Shown: in pieces, positions 45,500-55,892 of the stretch
Position numbering within the stretch: position 1 is the first letter of the stretch
How the letters are laid out: each line of letters begins with the position of its first letter
Assembly (NCBI GenBank): GCA_937989665.1
Contig: CALKRN010000011.1
Span: forward strand, 1 to 64,000
DNA length: 64,000 bases
Direction of reading: 5' to 3'
DNA from: an uncultured Desulfomicrobiaceae bacterium
GTDB lineage: Bacteria; Desulfobacterota; Desulfovibrionia; Desulfovibrionales; Desulfomicrobiaceae
Notes under the pieces: generated by a model
Told to the model about the DNA's origin: nothing
The model's input: only the letters and a program-made list of their open reading frames with translations
The model's database searches: none
Translations under genes and position numbers: made by a program

Positions 45500-47350
45500 T
45501 TGAACAGTTTCTCTAAAAATCTCGCCCTGTGGGCTATCATCTGTCTGGTGATGGTAGTCCTTTTCAATCTCTTCCAGCAGCCTCCAGCACCTGCCAACGA
45601 ACTTACCTATACCGAGTTTCTCGCCAAAGTGCGCGCTGGCGAGGTGGTGACCGTCCGTATCCAAGGCCCGAAAATTTCAGGGATATTGAGTAGCGACAGC
45701 AAGTTTACCACCTATGCCCCAGATGACCCCAATTTGGTGGCAACCCTTGTGGCCGCTGGCGTCCAGGTCAAGGCCGAGCCCCAGGAGGAGGCGCCGTGGT
45801 ACATGACGGTGCTTGTCTCCTGGTTTCCGATGCTCCTTCTCATTGGTGTGTGGATTTTTTTCATGCGCCAGATGCAGGGCGGTGGCGGCAAGGCCATGTC
45901 CTTTGGCCGCTCTCGGGCGCGCATGGTATCCCAAGAGGATACGAAGGTGACCTTTGCCGACGTGGCCGGAGTGGACGAGGCGAAAGAAGAACTTCAAGAA
46001 GTGGTTGATTTTCTCAAGGACCCGAAAAAATTCACCCGTCTTGGCGGCCGTATTCCCAAGGGTGTGCTCCTTGTGGGTTCTCCTGGCACTGGTAAGACCT
46101 TGCTTGCTCGCGCGGTGGCTGGTGAGGCTGGTGTGCCGTTTTTTTCCATCTCGGGCTCGGACTTTGTGGAGATGTTCGTAGGCGTTGGCGCGGCCCGGGT
46201 GCGCGACCTTTTTGTGCAGGGCAAAAAGAATGCCCCCTGTCTCATTTTTATCGATGAGATCGACGCCGTCGGGCGGCAACGTGGTGCAGGGTTGGGAGGC
46301 GGTCATGACGAGCGAGAACAAACCCTCAATGCCCTCCTTGTGGAGATGGATGGTTTTGAGTCCAATGAGGGGGTCATCTTGATTGCGGCCACCAACCGGC
46401 CAGATGTGCTCGACCCGGCCCTCTTGCGGCCTGGTCGTTTCGATCGCCAGGTCGTCGTCCCGAATCCGGATCTAGGGGGGCGGCTCAAGATCCTTCAGGT
46501 CCACACCCGCCGCACCCCCCTTGCCCCAGATGTGGACCTCGAGACCTTGGCGCGAGGCACTCCGGGGTTCTCCGGCGCGGATATCGAAAATCTCGTCAAC
46601 GAGGCGGCCCTCCACGCGGCCAAACTTGGCCAGGACAGGGTGGCCATGCACAACTTCGAGGAAGCCAAGGACAAGGTGCTCATGGGCAAGGAGCGGCGCT
46701 CCATGATCCTCTCAGAAGAAGAAAAGCGCACAACGGCCTACCACGAAGCGGGCCACACCCTGGTGGCTAAGTCTTTGCCAGGGACGGATCCGGTACACAA
46801 GGTGACCATCATCCCGCGGGGTCGGGCCCTTGGGGTCACCATGCAGCTGCCTGGCGAAGATCGGCACACCTATTCGAAGGCCTATCTGCAAAACAATTTG
46901 GCCGTACTCTTCGGCGGTCGGGCGGCAGAAGAGCTGGTGTGCGGGACCATTACCACGGGCGCGGGCAACGACATCGATCGGGCCACGGCCCTTGCCAAAC
47001 GCATGGTGTGTGAGTGGGGTATGAGTGATGAATTCGGCCCCATGGCCCTGGGCAAAAAGGAAGAGCAGATCTTTCTTGGCCGCGATATCACCCACATCAA
47101 GGACTATAGCGAAGAGACGGCTCGGCTCATCGATCAGGAGGTGCGCCGTATCCTGGCCGAAGCCTACACAACGGCCCGCCGCATCTTGGAGGAAAAACGC
47201 TCCGTACTGGAAGCCCTGGCTCAGGCCCTGGTGGAGCGCGAGACCCTCACCGGCCAGGAAGTGGACCTTATTGTTGCAGGGCAACCCCTGCCTCCGGAAA
47301 AGAGGACGCAAGATGACTTCACCCTTGAGGAGGAGGGACGCGCGGCGTGA
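45500..47350 (+). CDS. ftsH: ATP-dependent zinc metalloprotease FtsH
   Basis: FtsH degrades unassembled membrane proteins and regulators. The 616-residue protein has two N-terminal membrane helices (about 5-24 and 103-121) around a periplasmic domain, an AAA domain with GSPGTGKT (193-200; the usual GPPG is GSPG) and IDEIDAVG, and the zinc site HEAGH (415-419). It starts with TTG, with aaggag 7 bases upstream; part of this site is itself palindromic (ctcct-a-aggag). In enterics FtsH and folP are also neighbours. GTGA overlap couples it to folP. Confidence 0.96.
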   Translation: MNSFSKNLALWAIICLVMVVLFNLFQQPPAPANELTYTEFLAKVRAGEVVTVRIQGPKISGILSSDSKFTTYAPDDPNLVATLVAAGVQVKAEPQEEAPWYMTVLVSWFPMLLLIGVWIFFMRQMQGGGGKAMSFGRSRARMVSQEDTKVTFADVAGVDEAKEELQEVVDFLKDPKKFTRLGGRIPKGVLLVGSPGTGKTLLARAVAGEAGVPFFSISGSDFVEMFVGVGAARVRDLFVQGKKNAPCLIFIDEIDAVGRQRGAGLGGGHDEREQTLNALLVEMDGFESNEGVILIAATNRPDVLDPALLRPGRFDRQVVVPNPDLGGRLKILQVHTRRTPLAPDVDLETLARGTPGFSGADIENLVNEAALHAAKLGQDRVAMHNFEEAKDKVLMGKERRSMILSEEEKRTTAYHEAGHTLVAKSLPGTDPVHKVTIIPRGRALGVTMQLPGEDRHTYSKAYLQNNLAVLFGGRAAEELVCGTITTGAGNDIDRATALAKRMVCEWGMSDEFGPMALGKKEEQIFLGRDITHIKDYSEETARLIDQEVRRILAEAYTTARRILEEKRSVLEALAQALVERETLTGQEVDLIVAGQPLPPEKRTQDDFTLEEEGRAA

Positions 47351-48192
47351 AGGAGTCGGTATGGGCCCTCATGGGGGGGAGGCAAGTGGTCGCGGCCCCG
47401 CATGCTGTTGTGGGCATTGTCAACGCCACTCCGGATTCGTTTTATGACGGTGGGCGATGGGATACGCCCGAGAAGGCCGTGGCCCATGGATGCCGTCTGG
47501 CCGCCGAGGGGGCGGCCATGCTCGATGTGGGCGGTGAGAGTACGCGCCCGTTTGCTCAGCCCGTACCGCTGGAGGAAGAGCTCCGTCGGGTCGTGCCGGT
47601 GGTGGCAGGCCTCGTGGCGGCCTGCCCCGAGGTGCCAGTGGCCGTGGATACGACCAAGGCCGCAGTGGCCCAAGCAGCCCTGGAGGCTGGGGCGGTGGCG
47701 GTCAACGATGTCTCGGCCATGGAGGCGGACCCCGCCTTGGCCGAGGTCCTTGCCCATTACCAACCCGGCTACGTCCTTATGCATGCCCAGGGGACACCGC
47801 AGACCATGCAGCTGGCCCCCCACTATACCGACGTGGTGGCCGAGGTCCTCGCCTTTTTCGAGGCCAAACTGGCGGCGATGACGCGCTTTCTTCCAGAGGA
47901 CCACATTGTCCTCGATCTGGGAATTGGTTTTGGCAAAACCCTGGAGCACAACCTGGCCCTGCTGCGCGCCATCCCGCGCTTTACCGCCTTAGGCCGACCG
48001 CTGTACATCGGCATCTCCCACAAATCCCTGTGGCAAGGGCTGCTTGGTCGAGGCATCGGGGAGCGAGGGGCGGCCACCGTGGCCGCCACAGCAATCTTGG
48101 GCGGCATGGGTATCGCCTTCCACCGCGTGCACGAAGTGCGCGAGGCCCATGATGCCCTTGCTGTGGTCCAAGCATTACAGGGATGGACATGA
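47347..48192 (+). CDS. folP: dihydropteroate synthase
   Basis: FolP joins p-aminobenzoate to the pterin pyrophosphate in folate synthesis and is the target of sulfonamides. The 281-residue TIM barrel has [24 protein letters not shown] and DLGIGFGKT. It begins with GTG inside the ftsH stop and overlaps cdaA by 10 bases. Confidence 0.95.
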   Translation: MKESVWALMGGRQVVAAPHAVVGIVNATPDSFYDGGRWDTPEKAVAHGCRLAAEGAAMLDVGGESTRPFAQPVPLEEELRRVVPVVAGLVAACPEVPVAVDTTKAAVAQAALEAGAVAVNDVSAMEADPALAEVLAHYQPGYVLMHAQGTPQTMQLAPHYTDVVAEVLAFFEAKLAAMTRFLPEDHIVLDLGIGFGKTLEHNLALLRAIPRFTALGRPLYIGISHKSLWQGLLGRGIGERGAATVAATAILGGMGIAFHRVHEVREAHDALAVVQALQGWT

Positions 48193-48947
48193 CGTGGAGT
48201 TTTGCCATCGGCAACCTCCAGGTCACCTGGCGGGATATCCTCGACATCTTGATCGTCGGGTATATCTTTTTCCGCCTCATCCTCATGATCAAAGGGACGC
48301 GGGCGGTGAGCGTCGTCTATGGGCTCATGCTCGTGGTGGCGCTCTATTTTGCCGCTGGAAAACTTGGGCTGTACACGCTGCATTGGTTGCTCGGCAACTT
48401 CTTGAGTTCTTTGTTTTTAATCGTCATCATTTTGTTTCGCCGCGATATCCGCAAGGCCTTGGCTGTCATGGGGGCGACCACCATTTTTCGCCGGGAGGCC
48501 ATGGAAGAGAGCCACATGGACGAACTTATTCTCGCCTTGGTGGCCATGGCCAAAAAGCGGGTAGGGGCACTGGTGGTCCTCGAACGCAATATCCCGCTGG
48601 GCGACGTGGTGTCCGGTGGCGTGGAAATCGGCGCCCGCCTAAGCCGGGACCTCCTTCTCACTATTTTTCATCCAGATACCCCGCTCCACGACGGCGCTGT
48701 CCTGGTGCGTGCTGGCCGCATTGAGATGGCGGCCTGCATTTTACCCTTGGCCACGGGGCTCAAGCACGAGGCCACCCTCGGTACCCGGCACCGTGCCGCC
48801 ATCGGGGTGACAGAAGAAACAGATGCTGTGGCCTTGGTGGTCTCCGAAGAACGAGGGACGATCTCCATGGCTGTGGGTGGCCGAATCACCAGTAGTCTCA
48901 ACGAAGTGCGGCTCAAAAAAGTCCTGACGGCGGCGATGCGGCGATGA
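48183..48947 (+). CDS. cdaA: diadenylate cyclase CdaA
   Basis: CdaA makes cyclic di-AMP from two ATP. The 254-residue protein has three N-terminal membrane helices (about 15-85) and a DAC domain with HDGAVLVRAGRI and GTRHRAAIG, the two catalytic motifs. It is followed by a YbbR-domain gene and glmM, the cdaA-cdaR-glmM order known from Firmicutes and found in Desulfovibrio-type genomes, where CdaR and GlmM modulate the cyclase. Confidence 0.95.
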   Translation: MDMTWSFAIGNLQVTWRDILDILIVGYIFFRLILMIKGTRAVSVVYGLMLVVALYFAAGKLGLYTLHWLLGNFLSSLFLIVIILFRRDIRKALAVMGATTIFRREAMEESHMDELILALVAMAKKRVGALVVLERNIPLGDVVSGGVEIGARLSRDLLLTIFHPDTPLHDGAVLVRAGRIEMAACILPLATGLKHEATLGTRHRAAIGVTEETDAVALVVSEERGTISMAVGGRITSSLNEVRLKKVLTAAMRR

Positions 48948-49849
48948 TGCGGGAATGGATGTATCGCTTTTTGGCCTTGGTGATGGCCATTTTTTGCTGG
49001 TATCTTGTCTCAGGCCAAGAAAAAGTCGAGACCTGGCTTGATGTGGCTGTGGAGTTTGTCAATCTGCCCCCACGGATGGAAGTGATCTCCGGATTCCCCA
49101 CCAAGGTTCAAGCCCGGGTGCGAGGCACAAGCAATCAGGTGCGCACCCTCAGTGATGCTCGGCTGGCCTACAAGATCGATCTCTCCCATGTGCGACCGGG
49201 GAAAAACGTGGTACCCCTTACCCCAGAAAATATGCCGGTGACCTCGGCGGTGGAAATCGTGGAATTCAATCCTGCGCGTCTGGAGTTCGAGGCTGATGTG
49301 CAGGAGCGTAAGGAGGTGCCGGTGCGTCTTGACTGGAGCGGACAGCCCGGGGCGGATATGCGGGTGGTCAACGCCACCGTGACCCCGGAGCGGGTGGTTG
49401 TGACCGGTCTGGCCAGCGCCTTGAACAACCTCAAAACCGTACGCACCGAGACGGTAGTGGTGGAAGGCGGCGAAGATCGCACCGTGGAAGGCCGGGTGCG
49501 CTTGGTGCTCCCCACCGGTGTGCGCGCCGAGGTCGGGTCCGTGGCCTATAGCATCACCTTTGCCCCCATTAGCCAGGAGGTATGGATCAAGTTTACCCTT
49601 GATCCAGTACCACAAACTTATGCTTTTACTTTTGAGCCCAAGGCCGTTCGTGCCCGGCTCGATGTGCCGGTGACCTTGCTCAAGGAGAAGGACTGGCGCG
49701 AGCGATTGCACTTGCGCCTCGATCCTGGCGAGAGACTTGCCCCTGGAGAATACACCGTGGCCCCTGTCCTCGATGCCCCAGCAGACGTCCGAATCTTGGA
49801 ATTGCGTCCGGAAACAGTTAAAGTGATGGTGAAAGAGGAACTTCCATGA
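48944..49849 (+). CDS. YbbR/CdaR-like domain protein
   Basis: The 301-residue protein has one N-terminal membrane helix (about 5-24, [14 protein letters not shown]) and YbbR-type repeats outside the membrane (segments such as [15 protein letters not shown] and [13 protein letters not shown]). In Gram-positive bacteria CdaR binds CdaA and alters cyclic di-AMP synthesis. It shares ATGA with both cdaA and glmM. Confidence 0.88.
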   Translation: MMREWMYRFLALVMAIFCWYLVSGQEKVETWLDVAVEFVNLPPRMEVISGFPTKVQARVRGTSNQVRTLSDARLAYKIDLSHVRPGKNVVPLTPENMPVTSAVEIVEFNPARLEFEADVQERKEVPVRLDWSGQPGADMRVVNATVTPERVVVTGLASALNNLKTVRTETVVVEGGEDRTVEGRVRLVLPTGVRAEVGSVAYSITFAPISQEVWIKFTLDPVPQTYAFTFEPKAVRARLDVPVTLLKEKDWRERLHLRLDPGERLAPGEYTVAPVLDAPADVRILELRPETVKVMVKEELP

Positions 49850-51207
49850 CCCAACGCTTATTTGGCACTGACGGTATCCGCGGTCGGGTCAACGAATACC
49901 CCATGCAACCCGAGCTGGTAGTTCGCCTTGGTCTTGCTGCTGGCGAGTACTTCCGCAATGGCCGCAAACGCCACCGTGTGGTCATTGGCAAAGACACGCG
50001 TCTTTCGGGCTACGTCTTTGAGACTGCCCTGACCTCGGGGCTGTGCGCTGCCGGCATGGACGTATATTTGGTCGGCCCGCTTCCTACGCCGGCCATTAGC
50101 TTTCTTACCCGCAATATGCGCGCCGATTTAGGTGTGGTCATCTCGGCTTCGCATAATCCTTACCAAGACAATGGCATCAAGTTTTTTGACCAAGATGGCT
50201 TCAAGCTCCCCGACGAGGTGGAAGACGAACTTTCGGCCATGGTCCTCGATCCCCATCACACCTGGAAAACTCCAGCCCATGACGCCGTTGGCCGGGCGCG
50301 GAAGATCGAGGATAGCCCTGGTCGCTACATCGTCCACCTCAAGAACTCGCTGCCGCCCGGCATGACATTGGATGGTTTGCGCATTGTTCTCGATTGTGCC
50401 AATGGGGCGGCGTACCGAGTGGCACCTTTGGTACTCCAAGAATTGGGGGCCACGGTGGTTGCCTTGGGTGTGGAGCCCAATGGGACGAATATCAATGCTG
50501 GCTGCGGCTCCCTCCATCCAGAGAACATGGTGGCTGCGGTGCGGGACCATGGTGCGGATCTCGGGATCGCCCTCGATGGTGATGCGGATCGGGTCATTGT
50601 TGTGGATGAGCGTGGCGGGGTTTTGGACGGGGACCAGATCCTCGCCATTTGTGCGGATGCGATGCTGGAACAAGGAGAGTTGGCCGGCAACACGGTGGTG
50701 GCCACGGTAATGAGCAACATGGCCCTGGAAGTCTTTTTGGCTTCCCGGGGGGTGAAGCTGGTGCGAACTCGGGTGGGAGACCGCTATGTGGTGGAGGCCA
50801 TGCGCCAAAGTGGCGTTGTTTTGGGCGGCGAGCAATCCGGACACATTATCTTCTTGCGTTATGCCACTACGGGAGATGGACTCCTTGCGGCCTTGCAGCT
50901 GATACGGATCATGGTATCTCGGGGCCGGCCTCTGTCGGAGCTCGCCCAGTTGCTGACGCCGTTTCCGCAGCGTCTCCAGAACGTGCCCGTGATGCGCAAG
51001 GTGCCGCTTGAGGAAATCACCTCGGTGGCCCAGGTTATGGCCGCTGCTGAGGCGGACCTCAAAGGGCGGGGACGGGTCCTGGTCCGCTATTCGGGAACCG
51101 AGCCTGTGGCCCGGGTTATGGTGGAGGCTGAAGACCCCGCCGCCGTGGAGCGTTGGTGCCAGGAGCTGTGTGCTGCCGTGGCCCAGGGACTCGGCGAAAA
51201 TGTCTGA
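49846..51207 (+). CDS. glmM: phosphoglucosamine mutase
   Basis: GlmM converts glucosamine-6-phosphate to glucosamine-1-phosphate for peptidoglycan and lipopolysaccharide. The 453-residue protein has the phosphoserine loop [12 protein letters not shown] near 101, the metal loop DGDADRV and the sugar-binding GGEQSGH, with RYSGTEP at the C-terminus. Neighbouring cdaA and rapZ (elsewhere in this window) both concern control of the glucosamine pathway. Confidence 0.96.
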   Translation: MTQRLFGTDGIRGRVNEYPMQPELVVRLGLAAGEYFRNGRKRHRVVIGKDTRLSGYVFETALTSGLCAAGMDVYLVGPLPTPAISFLTRNMRADLGVVISASHNPYQDNGIKFFDQDGFKLPDEVEDELSAMVLDPHHTWKTPAHDAVGRARKIEDSPGRYIVHLKNSLPPGMTLDGLRIVLDCANGAAYRVAPLVLQELGATVVALGVEPNGTNINAGCGSLHPENMVAAVRDHGADLGIALDGDADRVIVVDERGGVLDGDQILAICADAMLEQGELAGNTVVATVMSNMALEVFLASRGVKLVRTRVGDRYVVEAMRQSGVVLGGEQSGHIIFLRYATTGDGLLAALQLIRIMVSRGRPLSELAQLLTPFPQRLQNVPVMRKVPLEEITSVAQVMAAAEADLKGRGRVLVRYSGTEPVARVMVEAEDPAAVERWCQELCAAVAQGLGENV

Positions 51208-51285
51208 TCTTTTGCCGTACCCTGCTGTTTTGCGGTGCGGTTACTGGCCGTAGTCGGGTGCTGCGGCGCAACCAAGGAGTGTGCC

Positions 51286-52158
51286 ATGCACGTGCGCAAG
51301 GTGATCATCCCAGTGGCTGGATGGGGGACACGCTCCCTGCCTGCCACCAAGAACGTCCCCAAGGAAATCCTTCCGGTATTCCGGAAACCCGCCATCCAGT
51401 ACATCGTGGAAGAGGCCATCGCTTCGGGCTTGTCCGATGTCGTGTTTGTCAACCAGCAAAACAAGCGCATTATCGAAGACCATTTTGACCATAATCTTTC
51501 CCTGGAACAGTACTTGGAGCGAACGGGGAAGACCGACCTCCTTGAGGAGGTGCGTCGGGTGGCTGAAATGGCCAATGTCATCGTCGTGCGCCAGAAAGAG
51601 CTGCGTGGGCTGGGTCATGCGGTGGCCTGTGCTCGAGAGGTCATCAAAAACGAGCCTTTTGCCGTTATGGTGGGCGACGATCTCATGTTCCATCGCAATC
51701 CTGGCATCCATCAGCTCTTGGAAGTCTTTCATAGCGAGCACATGCCCGTAGTGGGAGTCATGGAAGTGCCCCGGGATAAGGTCTCGCGCTACGGGATCAT
51801 CGATGCCGAGGAGTACGCCCCGGGTCTTTTTCGTATCCGGGGGGTGCTTGAGAAACCTTCCCCGCAGGCAGCGCCGTCGCGCTTGGCCATTGTGGGCCGC
51901 TACGTCCTCACCCCCGAGATCTTTGCCCATCTCGAGGCGACGCCCCCAGACACCAGCGGGGAGATCCAGCTCACCGATGCCCTGCAATCCCTGGCCCGCC
52001 AAAACCGCCTCCTCGCCGTCAAACTCCATGGCCAGCGCTTCGATATCGGCGACTGGGTAGATTACCTGGCCGCCAACATCTATTTTGCGCTGCAAGATGA
52101 CGAACTCCACGACGACCTTTCGGCCCGGCTGCGGGATTTTCTGCCACCGGCCTGCTAA
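51286..52158 (+). CDS. galU: UTP-glucose-1-phosphate uridylyltransferase
   Basis: GalU makes UDP-glucose. The 290-residue protein has the nucleotide-binding start VIIPVAGWGTRSLPATKNVPKE as adjoining motifs, VGDDLMF and EKPSP. I chose the ATG at 51286 with aaggag upstream. It follows glmM by 78 bases and ends at a terminator. Confidence 0.95.
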   Translation: MHVRKVIIPVAGWGTRSLPATKNVPKEILPVFRKPAIQYIVEEAIASGLSDVVFVNQQNKRIIEDHFDHNLSLEQYLERTGKTDLLEEVRRVAEMANVIVVRQKELRGLGHAVACAREVIKNEPFAVMVGDDLMFHRNPGIHQLLEVFHSEHMPVVGVMEVPRDKVSRYGIIDAEEYAPGLFRIRGVLEKPSPQAAPSRLAIVGRYVLTPEIFAHLEATPPDTSGEIQLTDALQSLARQNRLLAVKLHGQRFDIGDWVDYLAANIYFALQDDELHDDLSARLRDFLPPAC

Positions 52159-52160
52159 GG

Positions 52161-52191
52161 GGAGGGGCGGGTTCCCTGCCCCTCCTTTGTT
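52161..52191 (+). terminator. intrinsic terminator after galU
   Basis: The arms ggaggggc (52161-52168) and gcccctcc (52178-52185) are followed by tttgttct. It ends 3 bases before the priA ATG, so transcription of priA either reads through or starts within the hairpin region. Confidence 0.75.
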
Positions 52192-52193
52192 CT

Positions 52194-54497
52194 ATGCCCC
52201 CATCCCCGCTCTGCTCGGTCTATCTGCTCAGTCCACCCTACGGGTGCTATACGTATGTCCTGCCGCCAGAATTTCCCCAGGAGGCGTGGCAGGTGGGAGG
52301 ACGCGTCCTTGTCCCGGTGGGGCGGCGTTTGGCGGTAGGGGTGCTGGGGGGGCTTGATGCTGACCCACCGCGCGCTGCACTGCGCCCCCTTCTGCTGCCC
52401 TTGGAGCGCGAGCCCTTCCTCGATGCTGCTTATCTTCGCATGGTGGAAGAGTTGGCGGTACGCCAGCTCCGCCTACCCGGAGAGGTCCTTGCCCGCCTTG
52501 TTCCCTCGCCATTACGCCACGTGCCGCAGGTTCGCTTGGAGGGAAAAGCGGTCTCTTTGCGCCAACTCCTGGATGACCCGCAGCGGATCACGAGCCTTGC
52601 CTTGGGGTGGAAGGAAGGGAAGGTCGAGATCCAGCTCTCCTTACGGCCGCCGGAGCCGATGCTGGAGGTGGCGGTACCACCGCCATGGCCGCTGCGGCCT
52701 GGTGCCGAGCGCCAGCGAGCAGTACTCCGCCATTTGGACCTTCATGGACCATGCTCGCGTCAGGCCCTGCGCCAGGCCTTGGGGGCTGAAGCCGTGGCCG
52801 CGGTACCGGCCTTGCTGCGGCGAGGTTTGGTGCGCCTGGGAGTTGAGCCCATGCAAGTCTCGCCGCTTGCCATTGGCAGCGGACAGCGCCAGGCCCTCAA
52901 CGAGGACCAAACCCGCGCTGTGGCCGAGCTGCTCCACCTCCTCGATAGCCCACGCCCAGCCACCGCCCTGCTTTTTGGAGTGACCGGCAGCGGCAAGACT
53001 GCAGTATACCTGCATCTAGTGGAGGCAGTCCTCCACCACGGGGGCTGCGCCATGCTCCTGGCCCCGGAAATCGCCTTGGCCCTGAAGCTGGCCGCTGAAG
53101 TACGGGGAGCGTTTCCTCAGCTGCCAGTGCTTCTCTATCATGGTTCCCTCTCTGCCGCTCAGCGTGCCCAGATTTTTTTGGAGGCGCGCCACAGGCGTAG
53201 TCCGCTCGTGGTAGTGGGCACGCGTTCGGCCCTCTTTGTGCCCGTGATCCCGCAGTTGATCGTCCTTGACGAAGAGCACGATGCCTCCTTCAAGCAGGAA
53301 GAAGGCCTCGGGTATCAGGCGAAAGAAGTGGCCTATGCGCGAGTCCAGGCGACTAACGGCCTCCTCGTGTTGGGTTCAGCCACACCGGATATTAAAGTCT
53401 ATCATGCCGCCCAAGAGGGGCGCATCCACCTGGTACACTTACCCCGTCGGGCCACGCCGCATCCGGTGCCGCAAGTGGAGCTTGTGGACCTGCGCCCCCA
53501 TGGCGACTGCGTCATCGCCCCCCAGGCACGATTGGCAATAGAAACAGCCCTGGGCCGTGACGAGCAGGTCATCATCCTCCATAACCGCCGTGGCTATGCC
53601 CCCATCCTTGTGTGCCGTGGATGTCAGGAACCCCTGCGCTGTCCACACTGCCAGATTTCCCTCACCTGGCACAAAGGGCGGAGTGTCGCCCTGTGCCATT
53701 ACTGTGGCTTTTATCGAGAGCTTCCATTGCTTTGCCCCCAATGCCGGGCAGCAGAGTTTGATCCCCTTGGTGAGGGCACCGAACGCTTGGAAGAATGGTT
53801 GCATCAGGAATTCCCGGATGTGGGGGTGGCTCGCCTCGATCGCGATACGGCCCGAAGGCCTGAGGCCATTCAAGCAACCCTCGAGGCCTTTGCCCGCGGA
53901 CAGACCCAAATGTTGGTGGGGACGCAGATGCTCTGCAAGGGGCACGATTTCCCCGGGGTGACGGTGGTGGTTGTGGTGGATGGCGATTTGGGGCTCAATC
54001 TCCCCGACTATCGCGCCGTGGAGCGTTCCTTTCAGATGCTCGTCCAAGTAGCGGGCCGTGCCGGGCGGGGCGAGGCCCCGGGCCGAGTGTTGATTCAAAC
54101 CCGCAACCCAGGGCACCTTTGTTGGGATTTTGTGACGCGGGCCGACTTCCACGGCCTATACCAGGCCGAACTTGCCCTGCGCCAGGCCATGGCCTATCCG
54201 CCTTTCAGCAAACTCGCCCTGGTGCGTCTTTCTATCCCCAAAGAGGGGGGGGATGTGGCTGCTGTGGGTCGTGTGGGAGCGGCATTGCGGGAGGCCGCGC
54301 GTTCATACGCCGTCACAGTGCTTGGCCCGGCCCCGGCCCCATTGGCCACGCTCCGGGGGCGCAAGCGCTTCCATTGTCTGCTCAAAGGCCAGGACTGGTC
54401 CCGGCTGCGCCAAGTGTGTCAGGCCGGGCTGGAACAGGCTCGTCGCGAACACCATATTCGCATGAGCGTGGATTTTGACCCTATCGATATGCTCTAG
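52194..54497 (+). CDS. priA: primosomal protein N' (replication restart helicase)
   Basis: PriA reloads the replication machinery at stalled forks. The 767-residue helicase has a DNA-binding N-terminal domain, Walker A GVTGSGKT near 262, DEEHDASFK near 358, and a zinc region with paired Cys (CRGC, CPHC, CHYC, CPQC). The ATG has no Shine-Dalgarno sequence and lies right after the galU terminator, so the start is the least certain part. Confidence 0.95.
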   Translation: MPPSPLCSVYLLSPPYGCYTYVLPPEFPQEAWQVGGRVLVPVGRRLAVGVLGGLDADPPRAALRPLLLPLEREPFLDAAYLRMVEELAVRQLRLPGEVLARLVPSPLRHVPQVRLEGKAVSLRQLLDDPQRITSLALGWKEGKVEIQLSLRPPEPMLEVAVPPPWPLRPGAERQRAVLRHLDLHGPCSRQALRQALGAEAVAAVPALLRRGLVRLGVEPMQVSPLAIGSGQRQALNEDQTRAVAELLHLLDSPRPATALLFGVTGSGKTAVYLHLVEAVLHHGGCAMLLAPEIALALKLAAEVRGAFPQLPVLLYHGSLSAAQRAQIFLEARHRRSPLVVVGTRSALFVPVIPQLIVLDEEHDASFKQEEGLGYQAKEVAYARVQATNGLLVLGSATPDIKVYHAAQEGRIHLVHLPRRATPHPVPQVELVDLRPHGDCVIAPQARLAIETALGRDEQVIILHNRRGYAPILVCRGCQEPLRCPHCQISLTWHKGRSVALCHYCGFYRELPLLCPQCRAAEFDPLGEGTERLEEWLHQEFPDVGVARLDRDTARRPEAIQATLEAFARGQTQMLVGTQMLCKGHDFPGVTVVVVVDGDLGLNLPDYRAVERSFQMLVQVAGRAGRGEAPGRVLIQTRNPGHLCWDFVTRADFHGLYQAELALRQAMAYPPFSKLALVRLSIPKEGGDVAAVGRVGAALREAARSYAVTVLGPAPAPLATLRGRKRFHCLLKGQDWSRLRQVCQAGLEQARREHHIRMSVDFDPIDML

Positions 54498-54509
54498 GAG
54501 AATTCTCGT

Positions 54510-55892
54510 ATGCAACGAGTACGTATTACCAACATCCTCCATGCAGATACACCCATGGGAGAGGTGACGGTCATGGGATGGGTGCGGACAAAACGCGAAA
54601 GTAAAGACTTTGCTTTTGTCGAAATCAATGATGGCTCCTGTCTTCATAATCTGCAGATCATCCTCGATGCTGGCACTTCGGGATGGGAAGACCTTGCACA
54701 ACTTCTTACTGGCACCTCAGTTCGGATTAATGGCAGTGTTGTCCCTTCCCCAGGAAAAGGCCAACGCTGGGAGGTCAAGGCTCACCGACTGGAGATCATC
54801 GGCACCGCCGGTCCAGAATATCCGTTACAAAAAAAACGGCATACGGATGAATTCCTGCGGACCATTGCCCATCTGCGGCCGCGCACAAACAAATACGGCG
54901 CCCTGTTCCGCATCCGTGCCGAGCTCAGCTTCGCTGTGCACCGATATTTTCATGAGCGGGGGTTTTATCTCGTGCATGCCCCCATCCTCACCGGCTCTGA
55001 CTGCGAAGGCGCAGGGGAGATGTTCCAGGTGACGACCTTGCCCTTGGACGCAGTGCCGATGGAGGGCGGTGTTGTGCGCTATGACGAGGACTTTTTTGGC
55101 CGGCCCGCATCCCTCACCGTCTCCGGGCAGCTTGCCGCAGAAAACCTCGCCTGTGCCTTGGGGCAAGTGTACACCTTTGGCCCCACCTTCCGGGCCGAAA
55201 ACTCCAATACCCCGAAGCACGCTGCTGAGTTTTGGATGGTTGAGCCAGAGATGGCCTTTGCCACCTTGGCAGACGATATGGACTTGGCCGAAGACCTCGT
55301 CCGGGAGCTAGTGCGCTATGCCATGGACTGCTGTCGCGAGGACTTGGCCCTTTTTGCCCAGTTTGTGGATCCAGGACTCATGGCGACGCTGGAAACCGTG
55401 GCCACGCGTCCGTTTGTTCGTCTGCCGTATGCAGAGGCCATGGATATCCTTGTCCGTAGTGGCAAATCCTTTCAATTTCCCGTGGGCTTTGGACATGACC
55501 TGCAGACCGAACACGAGCGCTTCCTGACGGAAGAATACTGCCAGGCTCCGGTCATCGTCTATGATTATCCCAAGGAAATCAAAGCGTTCTATATGCGGCA
55601 CAATGATGATGGCCGCACCGTGGCCGCCATGGACCTTTTGGTGCCGCGCATTGGGGAGCTTGTGGGCGGCAGTGCCCGCGAGGAACGCCTGGATGTCCTC
55701 GCGGCCCGCATGGCCGAGCTTGGGATGCGGCAGGAAGATTATTGGTGGTACCTTGACCTGCGCCGCTTTGGCACGGTGCCTCATGCCGGCTTTGGCATGG
55801 GGTTCGAGCGCTTCCTCATGCTCGTGACTGGGGTGAGCAATATCCGCGACGTCATTCCTTTTCCGCGGACCCCGAAACATCTTGAGTTCTGA
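54510..55892 (+). CDS. asnS: asparagine-tRNA ligase
   Basis: The 460-residue class IIb synthetase has an OB-fold anticodon domain (about 15-110), motif 2 (FRAENSNTPKHAAEFWMVE) and motif 3 (GFGMGFERFLM). The PKHAAEFW segment marks AsnS rather than AspS. taggag precedes the ATG, 12 bases after priA. The last 41 bases overlap the convergent ttuA-like gene. Confidence 0.95.
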   Translation: MQRVRITNILHADTPMGEVTVMGWVRTKRESKDFAFVEINDGSCLHNLQIILDAGTSGWEDLAQLLTGTSVRINGSVVPSPGKGQRWEVKAHRLEIIGTAGPEYPLQKKRHTDEFLRTIAHLRPRTNKYGALFRIRAELSFAVHRYFHERGFYLVHAPILTGSDCEGAGEMFQVTTLPLDAVPMEGGVVRYDEDFFGRPASLTVSGQLAAENLACALGQVYTFGPTFRAENSNTPKHAAEFWMVEPEMAFATLADDMDLAEDLVRELVRYAMDCCREDLALFAQFVDPGLMATLETVATRPFVRLPYAEAMDILVRSGKSFQFPVGFGHDLQTEHERFLTEEYCQAPVIVYDYPKEIKAFYMRHNDDGRTVAAMDLLVPRIGELVGGSAREERLDVLAARMAELGMRQEDYWWYLDLRRFGTVPHAGFGMGFERFLMLVTGVSNIRDVIPFPRTPKHLEF

